Both the position numbers and the translations under genes were made by a program. A DNA stretch of 37,913 nt from positions 1-37,913 of the forward strand of contig NZ_VCLA01000192.1 of the NCBI RefSeq assembly GCF_009600885.1. Direction: 5' to 3'. The first letter of the stretch is position 1, and each line of letters starts with the position of its first letter. The stretch is from Streptomyces jumonjinensis (GTDB lineage: Bacteria > Actinomycetota > Actinomycetes > Streptomycetales > Streptomycetaceae). A model generated the notes under the pieces. That model ran no database searches. It had not been told where the DNA came from and was given only the letters and a program-made list of their open reading frames with translations. Shown piece after piece: positions 22,896 to 30,923 of the stretch.

Positions 22896-23777
22896 GTGCC
22901 GACCGCAATAGCTGTCACCAGCGCAGATCTGGTGCTACCGCCGATGGACCAGAACACGCCCACGGCGGCTCTGCTCCCGTCGCCGCAGGATCAGCCGCTG
23001 GACGCGGCGCTCTCCGCCATGACCGTGCTGCTGGAGCAGCACGGCTATGTGGTCGCCGTGTATCCGTCGTCCATTCCGCTCGCCCATGAACGGCGGCTGC
23101 ACACCGTCCGGTCCGTACTGGAGAGCAATCGCATCGCGCTCCTCAAACTGGATCTCCCGCCGCTCGGAGTCGCCGTACTCGTACGGCAGTTACGACAGCT
23201 GTCGATCTGCGACTTCGGCCCCGGAGTCATCGCCTCCGCCGCGCGGCTGCTCTCCCATTACGTCTACGCGGGGGCGCTGCTCAATTCGGTGACCCGGCTG
23301 GACCGGGTGCCGGTGGGCCTGCGTTCGCACGCCAAGTCCTGGCTGCCGGGCAGCCAGTTCGGGGTGCTCGCCCATCCGGCCCCCGAGGTGATCAGGGTCG
23401 GCGCCTCCGGACGGCTGAGCGGACCGGGGTTCGCGACCCGGCTGGTCGTGGCGAAGGGGCAGCTCCAGTCGGACTGGGTCGAGCGGACGCTGCTGCCGGA
23501 GTGGCAGTCGCAGGGGCTGGAGGAGACCGCGCTGCCGGCCGGCTCGCCCGGCTGGTGGGGGACCGGCAGGCTGATCGAGTTCGCCGCCTTCCTGTCCGAG
23601 ATCTCCATCCTGTATCAGCTGGTGTCCTCCGTCCGGAGAGAGGTGTGCACCTGGTGCGGCATTGAACTCATCGGCGACCGCTGCGGTTTCTGCGCCGCGC
23701 CGCTGGCGGCGGCCGAGCAGCAGGGCCGGGACGCCGAGGTCCTGAGGCATGGAACCCCGGCGTACCACGGGCCGTGA
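22896..23777 (+). CDS. Uncharacterised protein with C-terminal zinc ribbon
   Basis: A 293-residue protein, predicted soluble apart from a weakly hydrophobic stretch (VIASAARLLSHYVYAGALL). GTG 22896, behind GGGGAA, gives the N-terminus VPTAIAVTSADLVLPPMD; the frame is open to 22740 but that part has no coding feel. Near the C-terminus CTWCGIELIGDRCGFC is a CxxC-x8-CxxC zinc ribbon. The middle part (YVVAVYPSSIPLAHERRLHTV) could bind a nucleotide or partner, but I do not recognise the family. It points toward the Tad pilus genes and may belong to that locus, though a 495-base gap intervenes. Confidence 0.6.
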   Translation: MPTAIAVTSADLVLPPMDQNTPTAALLPSPQDQPLDAALSAMTVLLEQHGYVVAVYPSSIPLAHERRLHTVRSVLESNRIALLKLDLPPLGVAVLVRQLRQLSICDFGPGVIASAARLLSHYVYAGALLNSVTRLDRVPVGLRSHAKSWLPGSQFGVLAHPAPEVIRVGASGRLSGPGFATRLVVAKGQLQSDWVERTLLPEWQSQGLEETALPAGSPGWWGTGRLIEFAAFLSEISILYQLVSSVRREVCTWCGIELIGDRCGFCAAPLAAAEQQGRDAEVLRHGTPAYHGP

Positions 23778-24272
23778 GCCGTGTACGGCAGGAGCCGGCC
23801 GCCCTGTTCTCCGTCCGGGACGGCCGCGCCCGGTCTCCCCGGCTCCGGCTCTTGGTGGCGGCGCGCGACGACGCGGGACCTCCCGGGCGCCGGGACCGGC
23901 GGGCTCCGGGCCTCGCGGGGTGGCGGACCTGGCGGTTTCCGGGCTTCGCGGGCTTCGGGGGCTTCGGGAGCGGTGGCCGGAGCGCCGGACACGGGGCGTC
24001 CCTGCTGTACCCGGCGCGGCGCGCACCCGTCCGCCGCTCGTCTGTTGGGGTCCGCCGCCGCCCCGCCGCCGGACCCTTCGGCCGACCGGCCACCTGAACG
24101 CGCTGTCGCCGGGATCCGTGGAGATCCGCGTGGCGCACACCGTCCACCGAGCCCGTGAAACCGGCCGGTCCGGCTGATCCGGACCGGCCGGCGAAGCCCG
24201 TCAGATCAGCGAAGCCGGCTGAGTCAGAGGTCGGCGAACCCGGTCACGTCAGCGAACGAGGTTGTCCAGCTC
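23778..24272. other. 495-base gap before the Tad pilus genes
   Basis: Low-complexity, very GC-rich DNA with short direct repeats (GGGCTTCGGGGGCTTCGGG-type near 23938-23965). Frames in all directions are open only because of base composition, and no candidate shows domain sense. The last 110 bases hold a strong hairpin (24161-24191) and short repeats of GTCAGCGAA type up to cpaB, probably its leader region. Confidence 0.45.
24161..24191. terminator. 13-bp hairpin ahead of cpaB
   Basis: Perfect inverted repeat CCGGCCGGTCCGG / CCGGACCGGCCGG with loop CTGAT, 81 bases before the cpaB start. It could end transcription from upstream or act as an attenuator in the pilus leader. Confidence 0.6.
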
Positions 24273-24986
24273 ATGAATTCACGCCAACGACGCGGCGTCA
24301 TCCTTCTGCTTCTCTCGGTGGTGTGCGCACTCGGCGCCTTCGCCGGCGTGATATCGGTGATCAACGACGTGAATTCAAAGGTCGGCCCCGAGGTCCGCGC
24401 CTACCGCCTCAAAGCCGATGTGGCCCCGTACACCGCACTCCGGCCGAACCAGTTCGAGAAGATCAGCATGCCTGAGCGCTGGCTCTCGAAGAGCGCCGTC
24501 ACCGATGTGTCCACGGTGCACGGGAAGATCGCGGTGACCCAGCTGAAGAAGGGCTCCCTGCTCCAGAGCGACATGTTCGTCGAGCGGCCGGAACTGGAAT
24601 CCGGCGAGCAGGAGATCGCCATCATGATCGACTCCGCCACCGGGGTCGCGGGCAAGATCACCCCCGGGGATCTGGTGAACATCTTCGCCACCTTCGCCGG
24701 AAAGACCGAAGGCGCCCCGGACCAGTCGCGGATCATTGTCTCCAACGCCCGGGTCATCGACGTCGGCAGGCTCACCCCGATCGACGCCCGCGACGGCGAC
24801 CGACGGGACGTCCGCCGCGAGGCCGTGCCCATCACCTTCGCCCTCACCGCCGCCGACGCCCAGCGGGTCGCCCACGCCGAGTCCTTCGCCGAGACCGTGC
24901 GGCTCGCCCTTCTCGCCAAGGGCAGCCCGGCGACATTGCGCCCCGGCGACCGCACCTACACCCTCGACGAAGACAAGAACAGGTGA
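24273..24986 (+). CDS. cpaB: Tad/Flp pilus assembly protein CpaB (RcpC-like)
   Basis: A 237-residue protein with one N-terminal membrane helix (GVILLLLSVVCALGAFAGVI) and an outer SAF domain at about 40-110 (YRLKADVAPYTALRPNQFEKISMPERWL, AVTQLKKGSLLQSDMF). This is followed by a CpaB/RcpC domain (IAIMIDSATGVAGKITPGDLVNIFATF). In diderms CpaB supports the secretin; in Gram-positive Tad systems it sits on the outer face of the membrane, perhaps binding wall glycan through SAF. It opens the tad cluster. The start ATG 24273 has only a weak GAGG upstream. cpaE begins seven bases after its stop. Confidence 0.9.
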   Translation: MNSRQRRGVILLLLSVVCALGAFAGVISVINDVNSKVGPEVRAYRLKADVAPYTALRPNQFEKISMPERWLSKSAVTDVSTVHGKIAVTQLKKGSLLQSDMFVERPELESGEQEIAIMIDSATGVAGKITPGDLVNIFATFAGKTEGAPDQSRIIVSNARVIDVGRLTPIDARDGDRRDVRREAVPITFALTAADAQRVAHAESFAETVRLALLAKGSPATLRPGDRTYTLDEDKNR

Positions 24987-24993
24987 GGGCTGT

Positions 24994-26241
24994 ATGACCA
25001 CACGCATCCTCCCGGCCGTCGGCGAACCCGACGCGGCCCGGTCCATCACCACTCTGCTGAGCCAGCTGCCCGACGCCGAACCGGCCGCCCCGGTGGGGGA
25101 CTCGACCTCACTGCTCGACCTGCTGGCCCGGCTGGCCGCCGACTCCCTCGACGAACTGCCCGAAGTCGTGCTGGTCCATGAGCGGATCGGCCCCGTCCCC
25201 GCGCTCGAACTGATCCGGGAGGTGGCGCTGCGCTTCCCCGCCGTGGGCGTGATCCTGGTGACGGTGGACGCCGGACCCGGGCTCTACTCGGCCGTCATGG
25301 ACTCCGGCGCGCGCGGCCTGATCGCCCTGCCCCTGTCCTACGACGAGCTCGCCCAGCGGGTCCAGGCGGCGGCGGGCTGGTCGACGGGGGTGCGCCGCCA
25401 TCTGGGCCATGGCGCGGAGGCGCCCAGCGGCCCCGGGGGCACCGTCGTCACCGTCAGCGGAGCCAAGGGCGGGGTGGGCGTCACCGTCACCGCCGTACAG
25501 CTCGCTCTCGCCGCCCAGGCGTCCGGACGCACCGTGGCCCTCGCCGATCTCGATCTCCAGGCCGGGGACGTGGCCTCCTACCTCGATGTCCAGTTCCGCC
25601 GCTCGATCGCCGATCTCGCCGGCATCCAGGACATCTCGCCCCGGGTGCTCCAGGAAGCCCTCTTCGCTCACCAGACCGGGATCGGGCTGCTGCTCGCGCC
25701 GGGCGACGGGGAGCGCGGCGAGGAGGTCGACGACCGCGCCGTACGCCAGATCGTCAGCGCGCTCCGCAACCGGCACGAGGTCGTCGTCATCGACTGCGGC
25801 ACGCAGATGAACGGCGCCAACGCCGCCGCCGTCGAAATGGCTGATACCACACTGCTGGTGACGACTCCGGACGTGGTCTCCGTCCGCGGCGCCAAGCGCA
25901 TGGTCCGGCTCTGGGACCGGCTCCAGATCCGTAAGGCGGAGGAGACGATCACCGTCGTCAACCGCTACAACCGCACCACCGAGATCCAGCCCCAGCTGAT
26001 CGAGAAGATCACCGGCACCCGGGTCGCCAAGACGGCCGTCCCCGCCGGTTACAAGGAACTCCAGCCGGTGGTCGACGCCGGGCGGATGCAGGACCTGGAG
26101 GCGAAATCCACGGTCAAGCAGGCGCTGTGGGGGCTGGCGGGGGAGCTGGGGCTGGTCCGGGTGACGGAAGACGGGCAGAAGCAGGGCAGATTCCGTGGGG
26201 ACCGGGGTTCGATCAGCGTCCGGAGGGCACGGTCGAGGTGA
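24994..26241 (+). CDS. cpaE: CpaE/TadZ-like ParA-type ATPase with receiver-like N-domain
   Basis: A 415-residue protein. The N-terminal half (to about 135) resembles an atypical receiver domain (VVLVHERIGPVPALELIREV, VILVTVDAGPGLYSAVMDSGARGLIALP). The C-terminal half is a MinD/ParA-like ATPase: SGAKGGVGVTVTAVQLALA at 155-173, DLDLQAGDVASYLDVQ, VVIDCGTQMNGANAAAV and VVNRYNR. CpaE/TadZ directs pilus machinery to its site. The deviant Walker A keeps its first Lys (158) but has Val163 where the second, phosphate-binding Lys is expected. GTGAGGG precedes ATG 24994. The tail after residue 390 is basic and variable. Confidence 0.87.
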   Translation: MTTRILPAVGEPDAARSITTLLSQLPDAEPAAPVGDSTSLLDLLARLAADSLDELPEVVLVHERIGPVPALELIREVALRFPAVGVILVTVDAGPGLYSAVMDSGARGLIALPLSYDELAQRVQAAAGWSTGVRRHLGHGAEAPSGPGGTVVTVSGAKGGVGVTVTAVQLALAAQASGRTVALADLDLQAGDVASYLDVQFRRSIADLAGIQDISPRVLQEALFAHQTGIGLLLAPGDGERGEEVDDRAVRQIVSALRNRHEVVVIDCGTQMNGANAAAVEMADTTLLVTTPDVVSVRGAKRMVRLWDRLQIRKAEETITVVNRYNRTTEIQPQLIEKITGTRVAKTAVPAGYKELQPVVDAGRMQDLEAKSTVKQALWGLAGELGLVRVTEDGQKQGRFRGDRGSISVRRARSR

Positions 26242-26357
26242 TGACGGTGAGGGGGTACGGGGCACGATGAGGTCGCACGTACAGCCTGGCCGTACGGGGC
26301 CGGGGCGGACCGGGCGGACGCCCGGGGAGCGGGTGTCGGGCGGGTGGCCCGGGCTCC

Positions 26358-26640
26358 GGGTACGGCCGGTTTCGGCGCGGGTGGCGGCGTCCGGCGGGTG
26401 GCTCCGGGGCCGTATGCGGGTACCCGGCGGGCGGCTCGGGCTCCGGGTACGGCCGGTTCCGGCGGGGGTGGCGGCGTCCGGCGGGTGGCTCCGTGGCCGC
26501 ATGCGGGTACCCCGGGTACGGCCGGTTCCGGCGGGGGCGGCGGCGTCCGGCGGGTGGCTTCGGGGCCGTATGCGGCCCGTTCCGGCGGGGGCGGGCGCGT
26601 CCGGCGCGCGGGTCCTCGGCCGGATGCGGGCGGTGTACCG
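26358..26640. repeat. Tandem repeat array carrying four in-frame ATG codons ahead of tadE
   Basis: Four units begin near 26358, 26445, 26514 and 26574 with variants of GGGTACGGCCGGTTCCGGCG and GTCCGGCGGGTGGCTCCG. Each contains an ATG (26414, 26501, 26570, 26624). Spacings of 87, 69 and 54 bases are all multiples of three, so every ATG is in the frame of the TadE-like gene. The last ATG is that gene's most likely start. The array fills most of the 382-base gap after cpaE. Confidence 0.85.
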
Positions 26641-26995
26641 CCTGGACGACCGAGGGCAGGCCGCCGTCGAGTTCGCGGGCACGCTGCCGGTGATCCTGGT
26701 GACCCTGGCCCTGCTCTGGCAGGCCGCGCTCATCGGCTACACCTTCTCGCTGGCGGGCAACGCGGCCGACGCGGGGGCCCGCGCGGGCGCGGTCGCGGGC
26801 GTCGCCGCGTGCGGCGCGGCGGCCCGGGAGGACCTCCCCGACGCCTGGCAGTCCGCCGACATCGACTGCCAGGACGACGGCGACCTCTTCCGGGTCTCGG
26901 TGGACCTCCCCGTGCCCATCCTCTTCCCGGGCGCGGTGAACTTCCCCTTCGAGGTCCCCGCCGACGCCGCCGCACCGATGGAGGACCCCTCATGA
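26624..26995 (+). CDS. TadE-like minor pilin
   Basis: A 123-residue protein counted from ATG 26624. After a short basic leader comes DDRGQAAVEFAGTLPVILVTLALLWQAALIGYTF: the prepilin-type Gly followed by a Glu at +5, then one hydrophobic helix, the TadE pattern processed by a TadV-type peptidase. The C-terminal region (VDLPVPILFPGAVNFPFEVP) is a small extracellular beta domain. The frame stays open through the upstream repeats, and starts at GTG 26333 or ATG 26267 (with a distant GAGGGGG) would add an Arg/Gly/Val-rich extension of about 97-119 residues. The short form fits the family better. It overlaps the next gene by ATGA. Confidence 0.75.
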   Translation: MRAVYRLDDRGQAAVEFAGTLPVILVTLALLWQAALIGYTFSLAGNAADAGARAGAVAGVAACGAAAREDLPDAWQSADIDCQDDGDLFRVSVDLPVPILFPGAVNFPFEVPADAAAPMEDPS

Positions 26996-27357
26996 GACGG
27001 CCCGGACCACGGACCGCCGACCGGGGCCAGGCCGCCGTCGAGTACGCCGGTGTGATCACCCTGCTGCTCCTGGTGGCCATCGCGGCCATCCAGCTCGGAC
27101 TGGTCGCCTACGCCGTCCAGCAGGCGGGCACCGCCGCCCGCGCCGGCGCCCGGGCCGCCGCGCAGAAGGACGGCGCGGGCCAGGGCCAGCCGGTCGGCCA
27201 GGCGGCGATGAGCGACTGGCTCGCCGCCGAAGCGGCCATCGAGGAGGCGGGCTGCGGCGACGAGGTCACGGTCACCGTCACCGTGCCCGTCCCCGAGCTG
27301 CTGCCCGTCTTCGGCTTCGACCCGGCCAGGCGGGCCGTCACCATGCCCTGCGACTGA
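26992..27357 (+). CDS. Second TadE/TadG-like minor pilin
   Basis: A 121-residue protein starting inside the previous stop (ATGA). Basic leader, then ADRGQAAVEYAGVITLLLLVAIAAIQLGLVAYAV: Gly, Glu at +5 and a single helix, as in TadE-like pseudopilins. The remainder is a small domain with two Cys (EEAGCGDEVTVTV and VTMPCD) that could form a disulfide. The pair of TadE-like genes probably forms a heteromeric tip or initiation complex. 105 bases separate it from tadA, with no gene or strong hairpin. Confidence 0.82.
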   Translation: MRRPGPRTADRGQAAVEYAGVITLLLLVAIAAIQLGLVAYAVQQAGTAARAGARAAAQKDGAGQGQPVGQAAMSDWLAAEAAIEEAGCGDEVTVTVTVPVPELLPVFGFDPARRAVTMPCD

Positions 27358-27462
27358 CCGGACCGACGGGCCGACGGGACGGCCACAGAGCCCCCGGATC
27401 ACCGCAGGGGACGTACCACAGCACGATCTGAAAGACCGCGCGACACCTGGGAGATGAAGCAC

Positions 27463-28803
27463 ATGAGCCTGCGGGCCCGCATCGGCAGCCCCGAGCCGGT
27501 CAACGGCCACGGCGAGGAGAACCGCCTGGTCATGGTCTACCGCGCCAAGCTGCTGGAGGAGATCGACCTCGCGGAGATGTCCTCCCTCGCCGCCGCCGAG
27601 CGGCGGGCCCGGCTGGAGCGGGTCCTCGGCCACATCATCAGCCGCGAGGGCCCGGTGCTCTCCACCGTCGAGCGCTCCCAGCTCATCCGCCGGGTCGTCG
27701 ACGAGGCGCTCGGCCTCGGCATCCTGGAGCCCCTGCTCGAAGACGCCTCCATCAGCGAGATCATGGTCAACGGCCCCGAGCAGGTCTATGTCGAGCGCGG
27801 CGGACGGCTGGAGATGCTTCCACTCCGCTTCTCCTCCGCCGATCAGCTGATGCAGACCATCGAACGTATCGTCTCCACCGTCAACCGCCGGGTGGACGAG
27901 GCGAATCCGATGGTCGACGCCCGCCTCCCCTCCGGAGAGCGGGTCAACGTCATCATCCCGCCGCTCTCCCTCAGCGGGCCCATCCTCACCATCCGCCGCT
28001 TCCCGCGCGCCTTCACCCTCCAGGAGATGATCGCCCTGGGGTCCCTGGACGAGCAGATGATGCTGCTGCTCGCCGCGCTGGTCCGGGCCAAGTTCAATGT
28101 GATCGTCTCCGGCGCCACCGGCACCGGCAAGACCACCCTGCTCAACTCCCTCTCCGGGCTGATCCCGGAGGGCGAGCGCATCGTCACCATCGAGGACTCC
28201 GCCGAGCTCCAGCTCCAGCAGCCACATGTGATCACCCTGGAGAGCCGCCCGCCGAATGTGGAGGGCAAGGGCCGGGTCACCATCCGCGATCTCGTACGGA
28301 ACTCCCTGCGCATGCGCCCCGACCGCATCATCGTCGGCGAGGTACGCGGCGGCGAGACGCTCGACATGCTCCAGGCGATGTCCACCGGCCACGACGGCTC
28401 GCTCGCCACCGTCCACGCCAACAGCGCCGAAGACGCCCTGATGCGGCTCCAGACCCTCGCCTCGATGTCCGAGGTCGAGATCCCCTTCATGGCGATCAAG
28501 GACCAGATCAACAGCGCCGTCGACGTCATCGTCCAGCTCACCCGGCACGCCGACGGCTCCCGCCGGGTCACGGAGATCGCGGTGGTCGACTCCCATGGCC
28601 GGGAGGAGTACCGCCTCGTCTCCGTCTGCCGCTTCCACGCCCAGCCCATGGCCGCCGATGGACGCGTCCACGGCGTGTTCGGGTACTACCCGGTGCCCCG
28701 GCGGATCGCCGAGCGCCTCTATCTGAAGAACGAGCCGCTGCCTCCGGCCTTCGGCATCGCCGAATCCGACGATCAGCTCGCCGTACGGAGAACGGTCCTC
28801 TAG
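27463..28803 (+). CDS. tadA: TadA/CpaF pilus assembly ATPase
   Basis: A 446-residue cytosolic motor ATPase of the secretion ATPase superfamily. The N-terminal helical and two-layer domain (DASISEIMVNGPEQVYVERGG) precedes the RecA-like core: Walker A GATGTGKTT at 217-225, the Asp-box DSAELQLQQPH, arginine-finger region RNSLRMRPDRIIVGEVRGGE with Walker B near 289-293, and the His-box GHDGSLATVHANSAEDAL. All catalytic elements are present. It hexamerises and drives pilin assembly, and in some systems retraction. ATG 27463 lies nine bases after GGGAG; the ATG at 27454 directly abuts that site and is unlikely. Confidence 0.95.
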   Translation: MSLRARIGSPEPVNGHGEENRLVMVYRAKLLEEIDLAEMSSLAAAERRARLERVLGHIISREGPVLSTVERSQLIRRVVDEALGLGILEPLLEDASISEIMVNGPEQVYVERGGRLEMLPLRFSSADQLMQTIERIVSTVNRRVDEANPMVDARLPSGERVNVIIPPLSLSGPILTIRRFPRAFTLQEMIALGSLDEQMMLLLAALVRAKFNVIVSGATGTGKTTLLNSLSGLIPEGERIVTIEDSAELQLQQPHVITLESRPPNVEGKGRVTIRDLVRNSLRMRPDRIIVGEVRGGETLDMLQAMSTGHDGSLATVHANSAEDALMRLQTLASMSEVEIPFMAIKDQINSAVDVIVQLTRHADGSRRVTEIAVVDSHGREEYRLVSVCRFHAQPMAADGRVHGVFGYYPVPRRIAERLYLKNEPLPPAFGIAESDDQLAVRRTVL

Positions 28804-28975
28804 GCATGCCCACTCCACCGGATCACCCCGAGACCCGGGTGCCGGCGCCGGCGGCAGACCGCCCCGACCGCTCCATCCGCCCCCACCGTTCCGACCGCCC
28901 TATCCGCTCCGACCGCTCCGACCGCCCCGACCGCCCCGACCGTTCCGAAGCCCAGCGAAGAGGTCCCCGCCCGAC
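28804..28975. repeat. Low-complexity spacer between tadA and tadB
   Basis: A run of CCGACCGCTCCGACCGC-type units fills most of 28858-28947. A 63-codon frame (ATG 28806) would give an Arg/Asp/Pro repeat (RSDRSDRPDRPDRS). It overlaps the tadB start and has no ribosome site, so I treat it as non-coding. Confidence 0.6.
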
Positions 28976-29917
28976 ATGGACAATCTCCCGCTTCTGACCG
29001 CCGGAGTCGCACTGCTCGCCGGTGTGCTCGGCGTCATCGGCGTGCACATCTACTCCTCGGGCAGGGCACAGCATCAGGCCCTGGTCGAGCGGATGACGCA
29101 GACCGGACAGCTGCCGGCCCTCGCCGGCCGCCGCCGGCGTTTCGCCCGGATCGACAGAAGGCTGCGCGCGACCCGGCTCGGCCGGCGCATCGAACGCAGG
29201 ATCGCCGTCACCGGCCTCGATCTGACCCCCGGCGAATACGCCGTCTACGTCGTCGTGGTGCTGCTCGCCGCCTACTTCACCGTCGGCGCGGTCTTCGCCC
29301 CCTTCTTCGGCGTGGTCGCGGCCGTCCTCTGCCTCTGGGGCGCGCACGCCTTCCTCGAATGGCAGCGCGTCAAACGCACCGAGGCGTTCATCAACCAGCT
29401 CCCCGAGTTCACCCGGGTCCTCGCCAACGCCACCCAGGCGGGTCTGGCGCTGCGCACCGCGCTCGCCATGGCGGCCGAGGAGCTCGACGACCCGGCGGGG
29501 CACGAGCTGGGCATCGTCGCCGACCAGCTCGCCGTGGGCCAGTCCCTCGACGACGCGCTCGGCGAACTCGCCGACCGGCTGCCCTCACGCGAACTCATCG
29601 TCCTCGTCACCACGCTCATCCTCGCCAACCGGGCCGGCGGCCAGGTCGTCACCTCGCTGCGCAACCTCACCCAGTCCCTGGAAGAACGCAAGGAGACCCG
29701 CCGGGAGGTCACCACCACGCTCTCCCAGATCAAGGTCACCGCCCTGGCCGTGCCCCTGCTCGGCCTCGGCTTTCTGCTGATGATCAACGCCATGACCCCC
29801 GGCGCACTGGACAAGATGACCGGATCGGTGGTGGGACAGGCCGCCACACTCATCGCCTTCGGGCTGTACGGACTCGGCGCGTTCCTCATCCGCCGGGTCT
29901 CGCGGATCCAGGTCTGA
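28976..29917 (+). CDS. tadB: TadB pilus platform membrane protein
   Basis: A 313-residue protein with an N-terminal helix (LLTAGVALLAGVLGVIGVHIY), paired helices at about 85-125 (YVVVVLLAAYFTVGAVFAPFFGVVAAVL), a T2SF cytoplasmic domain and C-terminal helices near 260-305. INQLPEFTRVLANATQAGLALRTAL and LILANRAGGQVVTSLRNLTQSLEER are the GspF/T2SF signatures. With TadC it forms the inner platform that couples TadA movement to pilin insertion. A weak GAAGAGG precedes ATG 28976. tadC follows after 14 bases. Confidence 0.92.
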   Translation: MDNLPLLTAGVALLAGVLGVIGVHIYSSGRAQHQALVERMTQTGQLPALAGRRRRFARIDRRLRATRLGRRIERRIAVTGLDLTPGEYAVYVVVVLLAAYFTVGAVFAPFFGVVAAVLCLWGAHAFLEWQRVKRTEAFINQLPEFTRVLANATQAGLALRTALAMAAEELDDPAGHELGIVADQLAVGQSLDDALGELADRLPSRELIVLVTTLILANRAGGQVVTSLRNLTQSLEERKETRREVTTTLSQIKVTALAVPLLGLGFLLMINAMTPGALDKMTGSVVGQAATLIAFGLYGLGAFLIRRVSRIQV

Positions 29918-29931
29918 GAGAGGAGGACACC

Positions 29932-30819
29932 ATGGGACTGCTGCTCGCCGCGCTGCTCGCCGTATCCGTGTACGGCGTCTTCCACGGCATCCGCATGTAC
30001 CGCGCCGACGCCAAGCTCCCCGGCGATCTCGCGCTCGCGCTGGAAGTGGGAGCCACCCGTACGACGGCGGTCGGCTCCGGCATCGACCGGCTCGGGATGC
30101 GGTACGCCCCCGCCGTGCTGCGCACCATGGGGCCCAAACGGGTCGACGCCCTCCGCCGCAGGCTCGACATGGCCGGCAACCCCGGCGGGATGACGGTGGA
30201 CCGCTATGCCGCGCGGCGGGCCGTCTACACCTTCCTCGGGGTGGTGGCGGCGCTGTCGATGCTGCTCCGCGGACAGTTCGCGCTCGCCGCGTTTCTGCTG
30301 GTCTTCGGGGTCTTCTGGACCGATGTCATCATCCGGGCGGCCATCCGCAGACGGCGCGCGGACATCGAACGCACCCTGCCCGACTTCCTCGACGTCCTCG
30401 CCGTGGTCGTCTCCGCCGGACTGGGCTTCCGGCAGGCCCTCGAACGGGTCGCGGAGAAGTACGAAGGCCCCTGGTCCGATGAACTGCGGATCACCCTGCG
30501 CCAGATGGACATGGGGGTCAGCCGCCGGGACGCCTTCGACCAGCTGCGCGCGCGGAACGACTCCGACCAGGTGTCGATGTTCGTCACCGCGCTCCAGCAG
30601 GGCGAGGAGCTCGGCGCGCCGATCGTCGACACCCTCATACAGATCGCCACCGACATGCGGCGCACCGACGCGCAGAACGCCCGGCGGGACGCGGCCCGCG
30701 CGGTGCCCAAATCCACTCTCGTGGTCACGTTGATCATGCTTCCGGCGACGATGATCCTGATCGTCATGAGCTTCTACTACGGCTCCGGGGTCGATCTGGG
30801 GGAGGTGCTGGGAGGCTGA
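29932..30819 (+). CDS. tadC: TadC pilus platform membrane protein
   Basis: A 295-residue partner of TadB. It has an N-terminal helix (GLLLAALLAVSVYGVFHGI), two helices near 105-135, a T2SF domain (LPDFLDVLAVVVSAGLGFRQALERVAEKY; SMFVTALQQGEELGAPIVDTLIQIA) and a C-terminal helix (LVVTLIMLPATMILIVMSFYY). AGAGGAGG lies at ideal distance from ATG 29932, the strongest ribosome site in the operon. The frame open further upstream is a shadow of tadB. A 104-base gap separates it from the histidine kinase gene. Confidence 0.92.
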   Translation: MGLLLAALLAVSVYGVFHGIRMYRADAKLPGDLALALEVGATRTTAVGSGIDRLGMRYAPAVLRTMGPKRVDALRRRLDMAGNPGGMTVDRYAARRAVYTFLGVVAALSMLLRGQFALAAFLLVFGVFWTDVIIRAAIRRRRADIERTLPDFLDVLAVVVSAGLGFRQALERVAEKYEGPWSDELRITLRQMDMGVSRRDAFDQLRARNDSDQVSMFVTALQQGEELGAPIVDTLIQIATDMRRTDAQNARRDAARAVPKSTLVVTLIMLPATMILIVMSFYYGSGVDLGEVLGG

Positions 30820-30923
30820 ATCCGGGCGGTCCCCGCAGCCCCCGACCGGCCGCCCCCGCCGACTGTTCCCTTCGACGACGACCCACGCCCGCCGATGAGC
30901 GGTGAACGGGAGGTGACCCCCCT

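Noticed and set aside
23774..24097. A 107-codon frame starting inside the stop of the zinc-ribbon gene
   Set aside because: Arg/Gly/Ala/Pro-rich low complexity, no ribosome site, and equally open frames in other phases and on the other strand.
25108..26733. A 541-codon minus-strand frame opposite cpaE and the repeat array
   Set aside because: Repetitive Arg/Pro/Thr content mirrors the tandem repeats, and the rest mirrors cpaE.
26737..28818. A 693-codon minus-strand frame opposite the TadE-like gene and tadA
   Set aside because: Its sequence is a shadow of tadA: low-complexity Asp/Gly/His/Arg composition, no domain, no ribosome site.
28806..28997. A 63-codon Arg/Asp/Pro repeat frame between tadA and tadB
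   Set aside because: Derived from a simple tandem repeat, without a ribosome site, and overlapping the start of tadB.
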